The notes under the pieces: model-generated
Database searches by the model: none
Told to the model about the DNA's origin: nothing
What the model saw: the letters and a program-made list of their open reading frames with translations, nothing else
Translations under genes and position numbers: made by a program
Origin: Seminavis robusta
Taxonomy: Eukaryota; Bacillariophyta; Bacillariophyceae; Naviculales; Naviculaceae
Length of the DNA stretch: 64,000 nucleotides
Direction: 5' to 3'
Assembly: GCA_903772945.1 (NCBI GenBank)
Contig: CAICTM010000233.1
Coordinates: 1 to 64,000 of the forward strand
In this document: positions 31,288-42,120 of the stretch, in pieces
How positions within the stretch are numbered: position 1 is the first letter of the stretch
How the letters are laid out: each line of letters begins with the position of its first letter

Positions 31288-32749
31288 CTTTGGGTGAACC
31301 CTATAGCGACTGGTCTTGTGAGGGGTTAGGGTAACGCGAGATGCCAAGCAGAGCTTGCCTCCGCCCACAGCGGATGGTTGACGGTGATGCTGCTTGCGGG
31401 TGGCGGTGCAAACAATCTCAGATAGCCAATAGAAAGGGGCACGCGCACTAAAAAGGAACCGCCTTCGTTTCGTTAGTCTACATCTTTTGATTGATAGAAT
31501 CCCATTGCGGTTGTAAACCCTATTATTCCGGTACACCAGCTCAGGCAAACATTCAAGTCTTGCGCTTACTTGATTGCGAACCAAGGGCAACGTTAGTAGA
31601 TGCCTGGTAGTTTGGCCCTCACTCTGTAGACAATCTGATCGAGGCAGAGCAATTTTTCAACCGCACAGTGATCATAGACTCCTGTTTCCTCCAATAGGCG
31701 GTACCTTTGACGCGGGCAGCGACGCCTCACATAGTCACTGACAGCCACAGAAGGTTGCCATCACCTGCTGGGATAGATACGACATGCCAGAGATCGAGGT
31801 TCCCTCTTCTTGCGGAAGATCAATGATTTGCGCTTTAGAAATCGCCATTGCCAAGCAAGTTGCTCAGCAACAGCATTTGTCATTTCTCCACCACCATCTA
31901 CCAGTACTTTCTCTCCTTCCATCCAGTTGAATGTTGCCCAGCGGCAGCCAAATGAAGGAGACGAAGGAGATGGAATGATGGTTACGGTTTGATTGGCGAG
32001 ACACACAGCTCCCCGAACGAAATGAACGAAATGAACGAACTCAACAGCTCAACAGCTTCCAACAAAGCGCACAGCTGGCACGCTGCACCACGCAAAACTA
32101 CAGCAGCTGCTGCCGCGGTACAGCTTGCTGGCCAGCCGAGCCGCCATCATCTTTGCAGGTGAGTTGACGAACTTGATGTGACTTGGTACCGTGTTTGGAA
32201 ATTGTTAGAATGTACCAGCAATCAGGCTGTAGCTGAGCATGATTGCGCTACACAGAGAGGCAGAAGTAGGCAAAGCAATGTACCAGGTACCGGTACCAGA
32301 GCAAAAATTGGAAGATGCTTTCCCTTCTTTAGCTAAGCGGGTTCCCAGCGAATACAAAGGCTAGCAAGAGTTCGGTGTTTGGTGTTTTGCCTTGGCGCGT
32401 TTTGCTGCGGCTGTGTGGCTCTTGCATGGTTGACTATCCGGAGTGCTCCCGGTTCGCAGGAGCTGAGTGCTTTGTAGGTACCGGTACCTGCAGCTATGCC
32501 GGAGTCCATCGCGCTCACAGCCAGCGAAAATCTTCGGTCATTCTGCTTGGCTCCATGGCCAACTACATGTGTACCGTACGTTGAGGCCGGTCTTCGTATC
32601 TCTCTCCAACCATACGTTTGCCAAGCCCAGCACACCACACAAGAGAAAAATGCGTCTCACAAAAAGTAAGTTAGAACACAAAAAAAAGAAGATTTAGTTT
32701 CATTATCTACAAAAGGCTCCCCAAAACCAAAACAGAAGCAAGAACAAAC
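31288..32749. other. Intergenic, nothing recognised
   Basis: Only short frames are present. CGGTACCGGTACC-type palindromes occur near 32286 and 32476. The final 100 bp before 32750 are A-rich, as in the 5' leaders of other genes here. Confidence 0.4.
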
Positions 32750-35263
32750 ATGAAGCTTGCAGCTCTTTTGGTGGCAACACTGTTGCCATCAACTATTGTC
32801 TTTGCATCTCATCATTCTTCCTCAGAGGTGGAACCCAACAGTAACTTGCGGAAAGTAGGAACTGCTACTGCTGCAACTACAACAGACACTCCATGCATCC
32901 AACACGTTGCTGATTTAGTTGCTGGCCTTCAAAATGAGATTAAGCTGTTGAGTACCCACAATAGTCACATGCAGACTCAAATTGACACTTTGAGCAGTCT
33001 AGTCAAATTCAATACTGCTGGGTTCAATGAAAAAATTGATATAGTGGAAGCAAAAATGGAGCAACTCCAGGATTCTGCCAGTGGCAACATCAACCTCCAA
33101 GGACACCGTCATCTGGCAGAAACCTTGCAGGATGTCATCACAAAGACAGCATGCATCAGTGAGGCTAGTGATGGCACCAAGTTCTGGTTGGACAACAACT
33201 GCGTTACAAACTTCTATGTGTACCCATGCTTTCCGGACAGAGACACCCTTGATGCTGCATTGGAAGACATTGAGACTGCTGAGGTGACCTACGGGCCAAT
33301 CTACAGCTGGTGCTTTGAAGAGATGTCAATGAGTGGCCTGTTGTACTCAAGTTTCAATGATGACATTGGTGGCTGGAATGTAAGCCAAGTGACTGACATG
33401 TATCAGATGTTTTACAATGCTGAAGTCTTCAATGGTGACATTTCCAGTTGGGATGTTGGCAAAGTTACAACTTTCGAGCAAATGTTTCATGATGCCAATC
33501 TTTTCAACCATTCCCTAGCAGATTGGAATGTAAGCCAAGTGACAAGCATGAAGTCCATGTTTCGTAGCGCTCTTTATTACAACCATGACCTCTCTAGTTG
33601 GGATACTAGCAAGGTGGAAGACATGTCTTGGATGTTTTATAATGCTTGGGTCTTCAATGGTGACATTTCCAATTGGGATGTTAGCAGAGTTACAACTATG
33701 GAAGCCATGTTCTTAAAAGCCCAAGTCTTTAACCGAGACTTGTCTGGGTGGGATGTCAGCAAGGTGACAACTCTTTATCGCATGTTCTTGGTCGCTGAAG
33801 AGTTCAACCAAGACATTTCCATGTGGAATGTTAGCCAAGTCCAAAAGACCGATGCTGTGTTTGCTTATGCTGCATTATTCAACCAAGACATCTCTAATTG
33901 GGATGTTAGCCAAGTAACGGACATGAGTCACATGTTTTATTGGTCACAGGCATTCGCTGGAGATGTATCCAGCTGGGATGTCGCAAAAGTTACAGACATG
34001 AACTCGATGTTCGCCGGGGCAAATTTCAACATTGACCTTTCCAATTGGGATGTCAGTCTGGTTACAAGCATGAAGAAAATGTTTGAAGACACCTCTTTCA
34101 ACCAAGATCTTTCCAGCTGGAACATGACCAGTGTTGTCAACACACATAAGATGTTCGACGGGGCATTGTCTTTTCAGCAAGACTTGTGCGAATGGCAAAC
34201 AAAGCTGTCTACAGAGGCATCTGTTTCGGGCATGTTTTCTGGAACAAATTGCACTTTTGATGAAAATGGTGGTACTCCCCAATTGTTGAATGATTATTGG
34301 GCTGATCTCTGTTCTCAATGTGTTATTCCTTCGGATTCACCTTCTGCACTGCCATCAAGCAGCCCAAGCAAGAGCAGCAGCCCAAGTATGCATCCCTCTA
34401 CAACCACCAATCCATCAAGTATCCCATCCAGCCAACCCAGTATTTCCCCTAGTAGCATACCATCAAGTTGGCCAACCAAGCAACCCAGCAAACTTCCCAC
34501 CCAGAGTCCCAGTATGAATCCAACCACAGAACCATCAAGCAACCCAAGCTCACCTCCATCAACAAGTGGCAGTCCCAGCAGTTCTCCTTCAAGATTCTGT
34601 TTTGATTCCCGTACAACGCTTCTGGAAAAACTGGATAACATTGCAGAGGCCGAGCTAGAGTATGGTCCAATCTACAACTGGTGCTTCCATGAAATGTCCT
34701 TTGAGCAGCTTTTTAGCACTCAACGATATGACAATGCTAGTGCCTTCAACTACGATATTGGTGGATGGGATGTTAGTCAAGTTGTGAGTTTTCAGAATAT
34801 GTTTTACGGTGCCTCAAGCTTTGACCAGGACATTTCAGGATGGGCCACCAGCAAGGTGGCAAGTCTTGCCAACATGTTCTATGGAGCTAGTTCTTTCAAT
34901 AAAGCATTATCTGACTGGGATGCGAGTAAGGTGCAAGGGATGGGAAACATGTTCCGTGGAGCCACTGCCTTTGACCAGGACATTTCCAGCTGGGATACAA
35001 GTAATGTTGTTTCTATGCTCAACATGTTCAATGGAGCCAGCTCTTTCAACCAAGATGTGTCAAGTTGGGATGTGACCAGTGTCACCGATGTCAAAGGCAT
35101 GTTCAACCGTGCACACACGTTCAATCAAAACTTGTGTGCATGGAAGTCAGACTTATCTGTGGATGCACTTAGTTGGGGTGTCTTCCTTTATACTGATTGT
35201 CCTGAGGCTGTCACTCCATCCAATGATGGCACTATTTGGACTGATCTTTGCTATGCATGTTAG
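32750..35263 (+). CDS. Secreted DUF285 (BspA-like) repeat protein with duplicated module
   Basis: The product is 837 residues. A signal peptide (KLAALLVATLLPSTIVFA) is followed by a short coiled coil (residues 60-115). The first DUF285 block (about residues 160-500) has 11 repeats of about 25 residues of the type FN.DIS.WDVS.VT.M..MF..A, plus a cap. A Ser/Pro linker with SxPS units (about 520-615) leads to a second block (about 620-830) with five repeats and a cap. Both blocks begin with a Cys-bounded leader ending YGPIY.WCF.EMS and end with a C-terminal cap WxDLCxxC, so the whole module was duplicated. Such repeats are known in bacterial and protist surface proteins. Cell-surface adhesion or recognition is inferred, not shown. 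Confidence 0.85.
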   Translation: MKLAALLVATLLPSTIVFASHHSSSEVEPNSNLRKVGTATAATTTDTPCIQHVADLVAGLQNEIKLLSTHNSHMQTQIDTLSSLVKFNTAGFNEKIDIVEAKMEQLQDSASGNINLQGHRHLAETLQDVITKTACISEASDGTKFWLDNNCVTNFYVYPCFPDRDTLDAALEDIETAEVTYGPIYSWCFEEMSMSGLLYSSFNDDIGGWNVSQVTDMYQMFYNAEVFNGDISSWDVGKVTTFEQMFHDANLFNHSLADWNVSQVTSMKSMFRSALYYNHDLSSWDTSKVEDMSWMFYNAWVFNGDISNWDVSRVTTMEAMFLKAQVFNRDLSGWDVSKVTTLYRMFLVAEEFNQDISMWNVSQVQKTDAVFAYAALFNQDISNWDVSQVTDMSHMFYWSQAFAGDVSSWDVAKVTDMNSMFAGANFNIDLSNWDVSLVTSMKKMFEDTSFNQDLSSWNMTSVVNTHKMFDGALSFQQDLCEWQTKLSTEASVSGMFSGTNCTFDENGGTPQLLNDYWADLCSQCVIPSDSPSALPSSSPSKSSSPSMHPSTTTNPSSIPSSQPSISPSSIPSSWPTKQPSKLPTQSPSMNPTTEPSSNPSSPPSTSGSPSSSPSRFCFDSRTTLLEKLDNIAEAELEYGPIYNWCFHEMSFEQLFSTQRYDNASAFNYDIGGWDVSQVVSFQNMFYGASSFDQDISGWATSKVASLANMFYGASSFNKALSDWDASKVQGMGNMFRGATAFDQDISSWDTSNVVSMLNMFNGASSFNQDVSSWDVTSVTDVKGMFNRAHTFNQNLCAWKSDLSVDALSWGVFLYTDCPEAVTPSNDGTIWTDLCYAC

Positions 35264-35850
35264 ACAAGCAAGTCCACACCACAATCTCTCCATTTATTAC
35301 ACCCACAATAACAGAAGAAAGCACCAAGCAGATTCATTCAACTCCATATCACACAGCAACACTGGAAACCTCCCATTGAGGGCCCAAACAACAACACAAA
35401 AAACACGAACAGAGAAACAGACACAGCACCCACAAATGCATACCAGTAGTAGCCAACTTTGCTTGCAAGGAAAGGAGTTATCCATTGCCTTGCTGTTGAG
35501 CCTTTGATGGGCCAAAAAGCAGAAGAAAAGTATACTAAAATAGTGAACTCTGAAGAAAAAGACACGAAACAACTGAACCTATGCTCCGCATCCTCTACTC
35601 CTTGCACTTTTGTTGGTAGTGTGACTCAATCTCATAGTGCTGCTTGGTAACAGTTTCTGTTTAGAGGGGTGAGTTGCAATGGCTCTCCTTTGATGTCTTT
35701 GGCATGCATACAATCACGACAAGATGATCTGCCGCCTTGCCCTGAGCTTTGTTGGAAAAGCAGACTAGTAGAAACCAGGAAAGGGAAGGATGGAAGAACG
35801 TTGCAGACTTTGAATCTTCAATCAATCTGCAAGGTCACGAAATGGGACTG
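35264..35850. other. 3' flank of the DUF285 gene
   Basis: No gene is seen. The A- and C-rich sequence just after the stop is probably the 3' untranslated region. Confidence 0.35.
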
Positions 35851-36027
35851 TTTCCGTGAAACTGATGCTAGTTTCACGGAAATGGAGCGATTTCCGTGAA
35901 ACTAACACAAAAACCGTGAAACTAACTCAAAACCGTGAAACTAATTAGTTTCACCGAAATTCCGTGAAACTAACCAAAAACCGTGAAACTAACATTTCCG
36001 TGAAACTAACATTCCGTGAAACTAATG
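35851..36027. repeat. Cluster of CCGTGAAACTAA motifs, direct and inverted
   Basis: Eight direct copies of CCGTGAAACTAA (the first as CCGTGAAACTGA) begin at about 35854, 35894, 35914, 35933, 35962, 35981, 35998 and 36014. Two inverted copies lie near 35869-35882 and 35945-35960. Spacing is mostly 16-20 bp, with two gaps of 29 and 40. The flanking bases alternate between TTT/ATT and AAA. The cluster lies about 290 bp upstream of the VHL/PUB gene. It could be a bank of transcription-factor sites or a small structured repeat. Confidence 0.75.
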
Positions 36028-36314
36028 CTTTGAATCCCGTTTCCGGACCTTGCCAGCTGCCAGCAGACGTCCCCACGTCCCCACATACAATTGAGGCAAA
36101 GAGGCGTGGGGTTCGTTCCTGCACTTTCGGATCCACGGTACGCTTCCACGGTTCAGTCTTCTTGGCGACAGTTGACAAAGTGACAAAGTGGCTGCTGTTA
36201 TTGTTCTTGACTGTCACTCTTCGTTTTTGGATGTTGACAACTAGTTGAAGATTGTATCACCAAAGCCAAACCTAATCGTAAATTGATCCTCGTCTTGTTG
36301 TTGTTGCGGAAACG

Positions 36315-37421
36315 ATGGCGACCTCCGACGCTCATCTGGAATGGATTACAAGTGCTGCTTTGGTGGAGTTGTTGGAAGCTTCTCATGGTGTCTTTGGAGA
36401 ATTGATCGAGCCTTCCCTTGTGCTGCAAGGCCTGGCGCTGTCCGATAATGTGGGTCGTCTGGATGATCCTCACTCTGCCTTGGCCACTCAAGCGATGCAT
36501 TCCTTCTCGATATCCAGTAGTGGAGACAATCCCGAAATCAAAGTGGAATTCGACAATACCACGCCGCATGCCGTGTCGCTGCGATGGATGGACGAAGAAG
36601 GACGGGCATTTGTCAATGGCACGGTAGAGCCATTTTCTTCCATGGTTCGATATTCACGCTGTGGACATTTATTTCTCGTGTCCGCTGTGATAGGACCGCA
36701 GAATGAACAGTTGCTAGGAGGCTATCGCGTGCGCATGCCCTGTCCTAGTGGATCTCCTCATCAGTTGTTAATAGAAGAAGAACAAGACGCTGCCGGTTCT
36801 ACTAGTCCCATGTTCCGCCTAGAGTCTCTGATAGCGGATCCAACCGGACACGACGAATTGGTCATTGCAGCGGCAGCATTGGATTCTGTAGGAGCAGGAC
36901 CACAACATGCAGCTTGTTCCAAAACTGTCAAAACACTCCACACCATTTTTCGCAATCTACTCGCCCATCCCGATGACCCCAAATATCAATCTCTGAGAAT
37001 ATCCAATCCCAAGGTCCAAACCACCCTGTTGCAAAATGGAGCTGCCCGACAAATGTTGTATTGCACAGGATTTCGTGAAAATGTCAAGGACGATCATTGG
37101 ATCTGGAAGTCCAATGCCAATCTGCATGCCATTCCAGCACGCCTGGAACAGGCTTCCAAACTTTTGCAATTTCTTTTAGAACGCTCTCAACCTGGGTTTG
37201 TGGCAGAACTGGCGGCTACGCCGGTTTGGCAAGGACCCATTCTCAATTCCTCCTTGACCAATGCCAATACACGGGGATTTGGAGCTGCTGGGTCGACTCA
37301 TTTCCTCAGTGATGATGAAAAATGGAAACGGGCCGAACGGAATCGACAACGACGGGGACGAGGTGGACGGAAACCCACACCGGGTAGTGCACCGAGTAGT
37401 AATGGACGCTGGGGGCGGTAG
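36315..37421 (+). CDS. VHL-like beta domain plus PUB domain protein
   Basis: The product is 368 residues, intronless. Residues about 72-135 match the beta domain of the von Hippel-Lindau protein: IKVEFDNTTPHAVSLRWMD, then a Pro/Ser loop (VEPFSSMVRYSR) and CGHLFLVS. In metazoans this domain binds substrate for a cullin-2 ligase. Residues about 205-275 form a PUB/PUG domain (KTLHTIFRNLLAHPDDPKYQ, then ISNPKVQTTLLQNGAARQML). PUB domains dock on the C-terminal tail of the p97/CDC48 segregase. The C-terminus is Arg/Gly-rich. No alpha-domain (elongin-binding SOCS box) was seen. The combination suggests a p97 adaptor in protein quality control; this is inference from the domains. Confidence 0.75.
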   Translation: MATSDAHLEWITSAALVELLEASHGVFGELIEPSLVLQGLALSDNVGRLDDPHSALATQAMHSFSISSSGDNPEIKVEFDNTTPHAVSLRWMDEEGRAFVNGTVEPFSSMVRYSRCGHLFLVSAVIGPQNEQLLGGYRVRMPCPSGSPHQLLIEEEQDAAGSTSPMFRLESLIADPTGHDELVIAAAALDSVGAGPQHAACSKTVKTLHTIFRNLLAHPDDPKYQSLRISNPKVQTTLLQNGAARQMLYCTGFRENVKDDHWIWKSNANLHAIPARLEQASKLLQFLLERSQPGFVAELAATPVWQGPILNSSLTNANTRGFGAAGSTHFLSDDEKWKRAERNRQRRGRGGRKPTPGSAPSSNGRWGR

Positions 37422-37687
37422 AAGCGTACTGTAGTATCAAGCAGCAATATACGTTCATGGTGTGTGCAGAAGACGAACAGGCACATCGACGGTGGGCAGC
37501 AGCCAAGATTGAACCGTACTGGGTATTGATGTTATTCGGTCTACCCGTGGATGGGCTTGGTACATTGCTAGTTTGAACACAGACAACACCACCATTACGA
37601 CAACGCTGCAATTGGGGGATTGGCGGCACCCTACGTTTTGTTTCGACGTAACAACGGCTCTATAATCTATGTCGTTTATCGTCGTAC

Positions 37688-40600
37688 CTAGCTGGTTGAC
37701 TCATCAACTTTTACAAAACTGGCACCATTCTTTTTCACCACCTCGTCGATGCAATCAAACGCTTCTTCGAGTTCTTCCGCCGCGAGATCCTGAAGAATGA
37801 GAAGGATAGTGGAGGTTGCAAAATTGGAATAGCTGCCGCCACTGCCAGCCCCGTCACGCTGACCAAGAATCTTTTGCAGCACCTTGCCCACGTCTCTTCG
37901 ACCCGCTCGATCCAAGTGCGTTAGGGGCTCGTCCAAAACTATGAGCGAGGGTCGCAGCCGGCCTCGAGTTGCCACCAAATCGGCAAACCCAAGTGTCAAC
38001 GCAAGAGAGCATCGACGCCATTGCCCCCCAGAAAGTGTGGCCAGAGGTCGCTCACGAAACGATCCATCGGGTTCGCGAACCAAAGCACGACGGGAGATTT
38101 TGTCTCCGGCGTCCAGGGACATTTGAAGTCTTTGTGCACCGTCACTAAAGTCGTCCAGGTATTTCTGTGACAAGCACTGAAGGTCACGAACTGCGTTTTG
38201 CAGCACAAACGTTTGAATTCCACGGGTTCCAAAGGCATCCGAGAGGCCTGCGCATTGCTTTGTCAAGCGTCGTTGTTCTTTTGCTTGAGCTCCCAGATCC
38301 TCAACGGCGGCCTTCAGAGTCTCGAGCTCACCCGATAGGTTGCCATGGGCTTCTTTCGCAAACTCGACCGCTTGGCGTGCAGTGTTCAATTGTGCTTCCA
38401 GCTTTGATTGTGCGAGAGCGGCTTCTTGTTGACGCTCGGCTTGAGCTGTGTACGATTGCGTCAGATGGGCAACCTGTTCTCGTGAACTTCTCAACGCTTC
38501 TTCCGCATCATATACGAGTTTATCCCAGTAGGTTGCTTGTTCATCCCGTTGTTCATGTACAATCTGGACTTCCGCCTGAAGTTTCTGTCGGCCGAGTTCT
38601 GCATCCTCCACAGCTTCTCGCGCTCCAAGAAGCTTTGTTTGGGCAGTCGCCAAAGAATGCAGTGTGGCCTGGATTTCATCCTCAGCTTTTTCTTGCAGGC
38701 TCTCATGAGCATGTTCGTGGCCATTATTTGTCACTGGTTGTTGACATGTTGGGCATATTTCAGGAATATTGAATGCGCTCGGAAGCTCCCCCACGGATAA
38801 ATCCACCTGCCATGTCTTCTCTAGTTTGTCAATGGCGCCCTTGAGAGTTTCCACTTCATAGTTGGCAGATTGGTGTTCTAGTTGTGCTTTCTGGAGTTGT
38901 TCAGCTGCAGTTTGCGCGGATTGCATCTGAATGCGAAGACTCCCATCAATATCTTTCAGCACCGATGCTCTCCCCTCTTTGAGGTGGCTCACATGGTTCT
39001 GGTGCGTTTCCACCGACGAATTTGCTTCTTCGAGGCTTCCCCGCAGTGAATCTAAAGATTTCCCTTTTGTCGCCTCATCTCCCCCGTCGTCATCTTGCTG
39101 TTTGGCTGAAAAGCTTTCGGCTTCAGCTTCCCTGGCACACAAGATCTCTTCCTTGTCTTTCAAGTCTGCATCAGCCCTATTGTATCTGTTTTGTAGCTTT
39201 TCCATGTCGTCGGTCCTTAGTGCTAGCATCCCCTGCAATTCGTTTTCTTTCTTCGTTGCAGTTCGGCCCTTGGACCGAGCCAAAGTTCCGGCTCCCTGCC
39301 AAAGCTCCAATGGTACAATCAGCGAGAGTTCTTCCTTTAACTTTGCGTCAGTGGCTTCCAGCAATTCATTCAATGCGTGCTGGCCATGAAACATGGTTCG
39401 AGCTAGGATGGGTGCACTGACACCTAGCTTTTCCTCGATGACTGCCATTGTCTCTTTCGCTGATTGAGTTGTAAGATCCTGCCCGTCCAGAAAGAATGCT
39501 AGTCCAGTCTTCTTTGGTGTTTTTGTCCTCGTAATCACAAACGGCTTTCCATTCAGATGGCCGGTCACCGATACACGGGCATTCTATACATGTTCAGTAG
39601 AGGCAAAGAGACAAATGAGGCATCCGCCCGACCAAACTTAGTTAGTTCTGTATCAAGGTGTGAGGACTCACCTGGTTAGAATCATTCAATATATCCACCA
39701 CCTTGCTGTCTTGGAAAGGTCTAGGATCTGCAGAACCCGTCATAGCCCACAAGGCTGCCATGGCCAACGTTGTTTTGCCACTCCCATTGCTATGTTCCAT
39801 TAGTGGTTTGGAGGTAGGTAGAAAGAGACAAGGTTAAGATTGTTCAAGATCCAGTGCAAAGAGACAAAAGCAAAGAGGAGGTCAATCGAGCAACATGGAT
39901 GTCGTACCTGTCCGATCCTCCATCCAAGTTGGTGCCCTTCAAGAGGACAAGACCCCTATCATTCAAGGGATAATCCACCCGAGTTGGAAACGGTCCGTAA
40001 CCTTCTACTGCCACAGAGTCTAGTTGTAGATTGGTTTTTGTTGCCAACAAAGACCCTTCAGTACTTTTTGTTGACGACGATGTTGCACCGTCAGACTCTT
40101 CCATCTCCTCCAGAAGTCGCAGTCCGGCCTCTTGCAATGCCATGGCTTCTTCTTCGTCGTAATCAGCTCCTTGTTGGACCTCCCAAAACCTTGCCCAGGT
40201 GGAGAGGGGTGACAAATCCTCCAGAGAGGTGGCACCTGCAGTTTCCGCAACCGATGCAGGATCTCCTTCCTGTGCCTCGGCGGTTGTCGTCGCCTCTCGT
40301 ATTTCCACGGCCACACCTGCTTGTCGGAGTGCTCGAGTATGATCCTGGAAAAGAGTGTTTTCATCCAAATCCCGCACTTCTCTGCGTGGCAATGTCAACA
40401 CAATGCGATCACCCTCTTTGACAGTCTTTTTAGTTGCTGTTTTCACGTTGTTCTCCATTGTTGGTACATGTAGTTCCAGTAACTCATCCACCGACTGTGG
40501 CTTGAAATGCTTCCTCCCAATATCATTCATGGGTATCCGTTCAATACACTTCCACCCTTGTGTGGCATCCAAGACCACCAGTGCTTTCTCTTGATGAGCT

Positions 40601-42120
40601 TCTGCCAGTGACGTTTCATAGGGCGATCCGAGATATTCAATGCATACCTCTTGCGTGTCGGCAGTCTTTTTATTCTTGTTGTGTATGACGGTGTGAGGTT
40701 TGTGAAAGTGTCCCGAATAAATGGGTCGATTGCTGGGAAACACGGATGGATGGACTCCCCCCGTGGAAACAATCATGTCATTCATGTAGGCTCCCGTGAC
40801 ATCGGCATGCACAAACAGTGCTTGACACGACTGCGCCATGTCAGATTGCAGCACCGATTCCATAATGGCCAAATCTCGAATGTGTGGTACAAAGAGCGCA
40901 TTTCCTAGTTTGGTGGGATGCGAAAACACCAGGGGACCGGGAATGGTTGTGCCGCTGCTGCTGTCATCATGATCGACTACTACTCGATACGACTGTTCCA
41001 GCGGTGTCAATCCATGCGAATGTCCTCCCAGTGTAACTTGATCGTGATTCCCCGGAATCAGAATCATGGGTACGGTCCATTGTCGAAAGGCGTGCAAGAC
41101 GGCATTGAGACAATCGACCCGCAGCGTTCCTCGATGATGCCAGAAATCTCCGAGAAAGAGTACCCCCGCGTGTCGCTGTTGTGCCAATTCGTGAACACGA
41201 TGGATGACTGCCAATGACGTTTCGAGGGTGGAGGGGGCCACGTGGAGATCGGTAAAGACGACCCATTTGGCAATGGAAGCGTGATGGGCCAGTTGTTGCA
41301 AAAATGGGTCCTCCTTTGCCTTGATCTTGTCGGATGCTTGTAGCAGGGCATCCAAGTCATCCATGCGAGGTGGTGGTGGTGGTGGATTGTTGTTGGTGGT
41401 GCTGGAATTGTCAATGTCGGCTGTCATTTTTGAAGCTGTGGTGGCGGTGGATGAATCATCCGATGATGCTATAGTAACTGTCATCGCTGGAATGGCCTGT
41501 ACTGGTTCTTCTAGCGGTAGCTGTTGAAGCAGCAACTCTTTTTCTGTAGTAGTATCAGATTCTAGTTTTGTACTTGTTGCTGTTGTTGCTGTTGTCAGTT
41601 GTGATTTTCGAACCTTGACTTGTTGATTCTGCTCTCCACCATCAGCAGAAGATAGTTTCAGTGTGTACCATCCACCCTTTCGAATATCTTGAATGACGCC
41701 TTGGACCAGGTTGGATCCATCTTTGTGGACATCCACCAGGACGGTATCTCCAATGGTCCAATTATTATTATTATTATCAGACGATGATGATTTTGACGAA
41801 AAAGACAGCCACAAACGTGTATTATGGAATGGTGGTGGGTAGAGGAATGATGGGTATCCAAACAATGATGGCTTTCTAGTTTCCCAGTGATGTTGTGGAC
41901 GCATGGTATTTGCTATCCGTCGTGGGAGATGACCTGATCTTGCCAAGAAGGCTTTGGCAGTTTTATTACATGTAGTAGCTGCCATTATGGTGAGAAATAA
42001 TGCCAATGAAATGTTGAGGGCACAATGAGATCTTCTTTTCTTCGACGACAATTGTGATGCCCCCAGCAATCTTCTTCTTTTCTCTACTTCTGATGATGAT
42101 GATGATGATAGTCGAGTCAT
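37688..42120 (-). CDS. Fused SbcD-SbcC (Mre11-Rad50-type) nuclease-ATPase
   Basis: Three exons, 42120-39908, 39789-39672 and 39583-37688, with GT-AG introns of 118 and 88 nt give about 1408 residues in one frame. The leader has a hydrophobic stretch (ALNISLALFLTIMA) and TAKAF, suggesting plastid or other organelle import. An SH3/KOW-like segment (WTIGDTVLVDV...) lies near 120-155. The calcineurin-type phosphoesterase (about 285-480) has all SbcD/Mre11 motifs: FTDLHVA, LGDFWHHRG, PGNHD, FVHAD and SGHFHKPH. The Rad50/SbcC half starts near 698 (LQLDSVAVEGYGPF). Its Walker A motif (SNGSGKTTL) lies in the 118-nt middle exon. A coiled coil carries a zinc hook (CPTC, about 1054), followed by the LSGGQ signature (about 1294) and Walker B (SLIVLDEP, about 1324). 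It should cut and process DNA ends or hairpins. In bacteria and eukaryotes these halves are separate proteins. Confidence 0.85.

Noticed and set aside
30694-31590. 298-codon minus-strand frame
   Set aside because: It lies antisense to the EGF-methyltransferase exons and has no domain.
39840-40421. 193-codon plus-strand frame over the SbcD-SbcC gene
   Set aside because: It is antisense to the well-supported nuclease gene and is Pro/Leu-rich only by chance.
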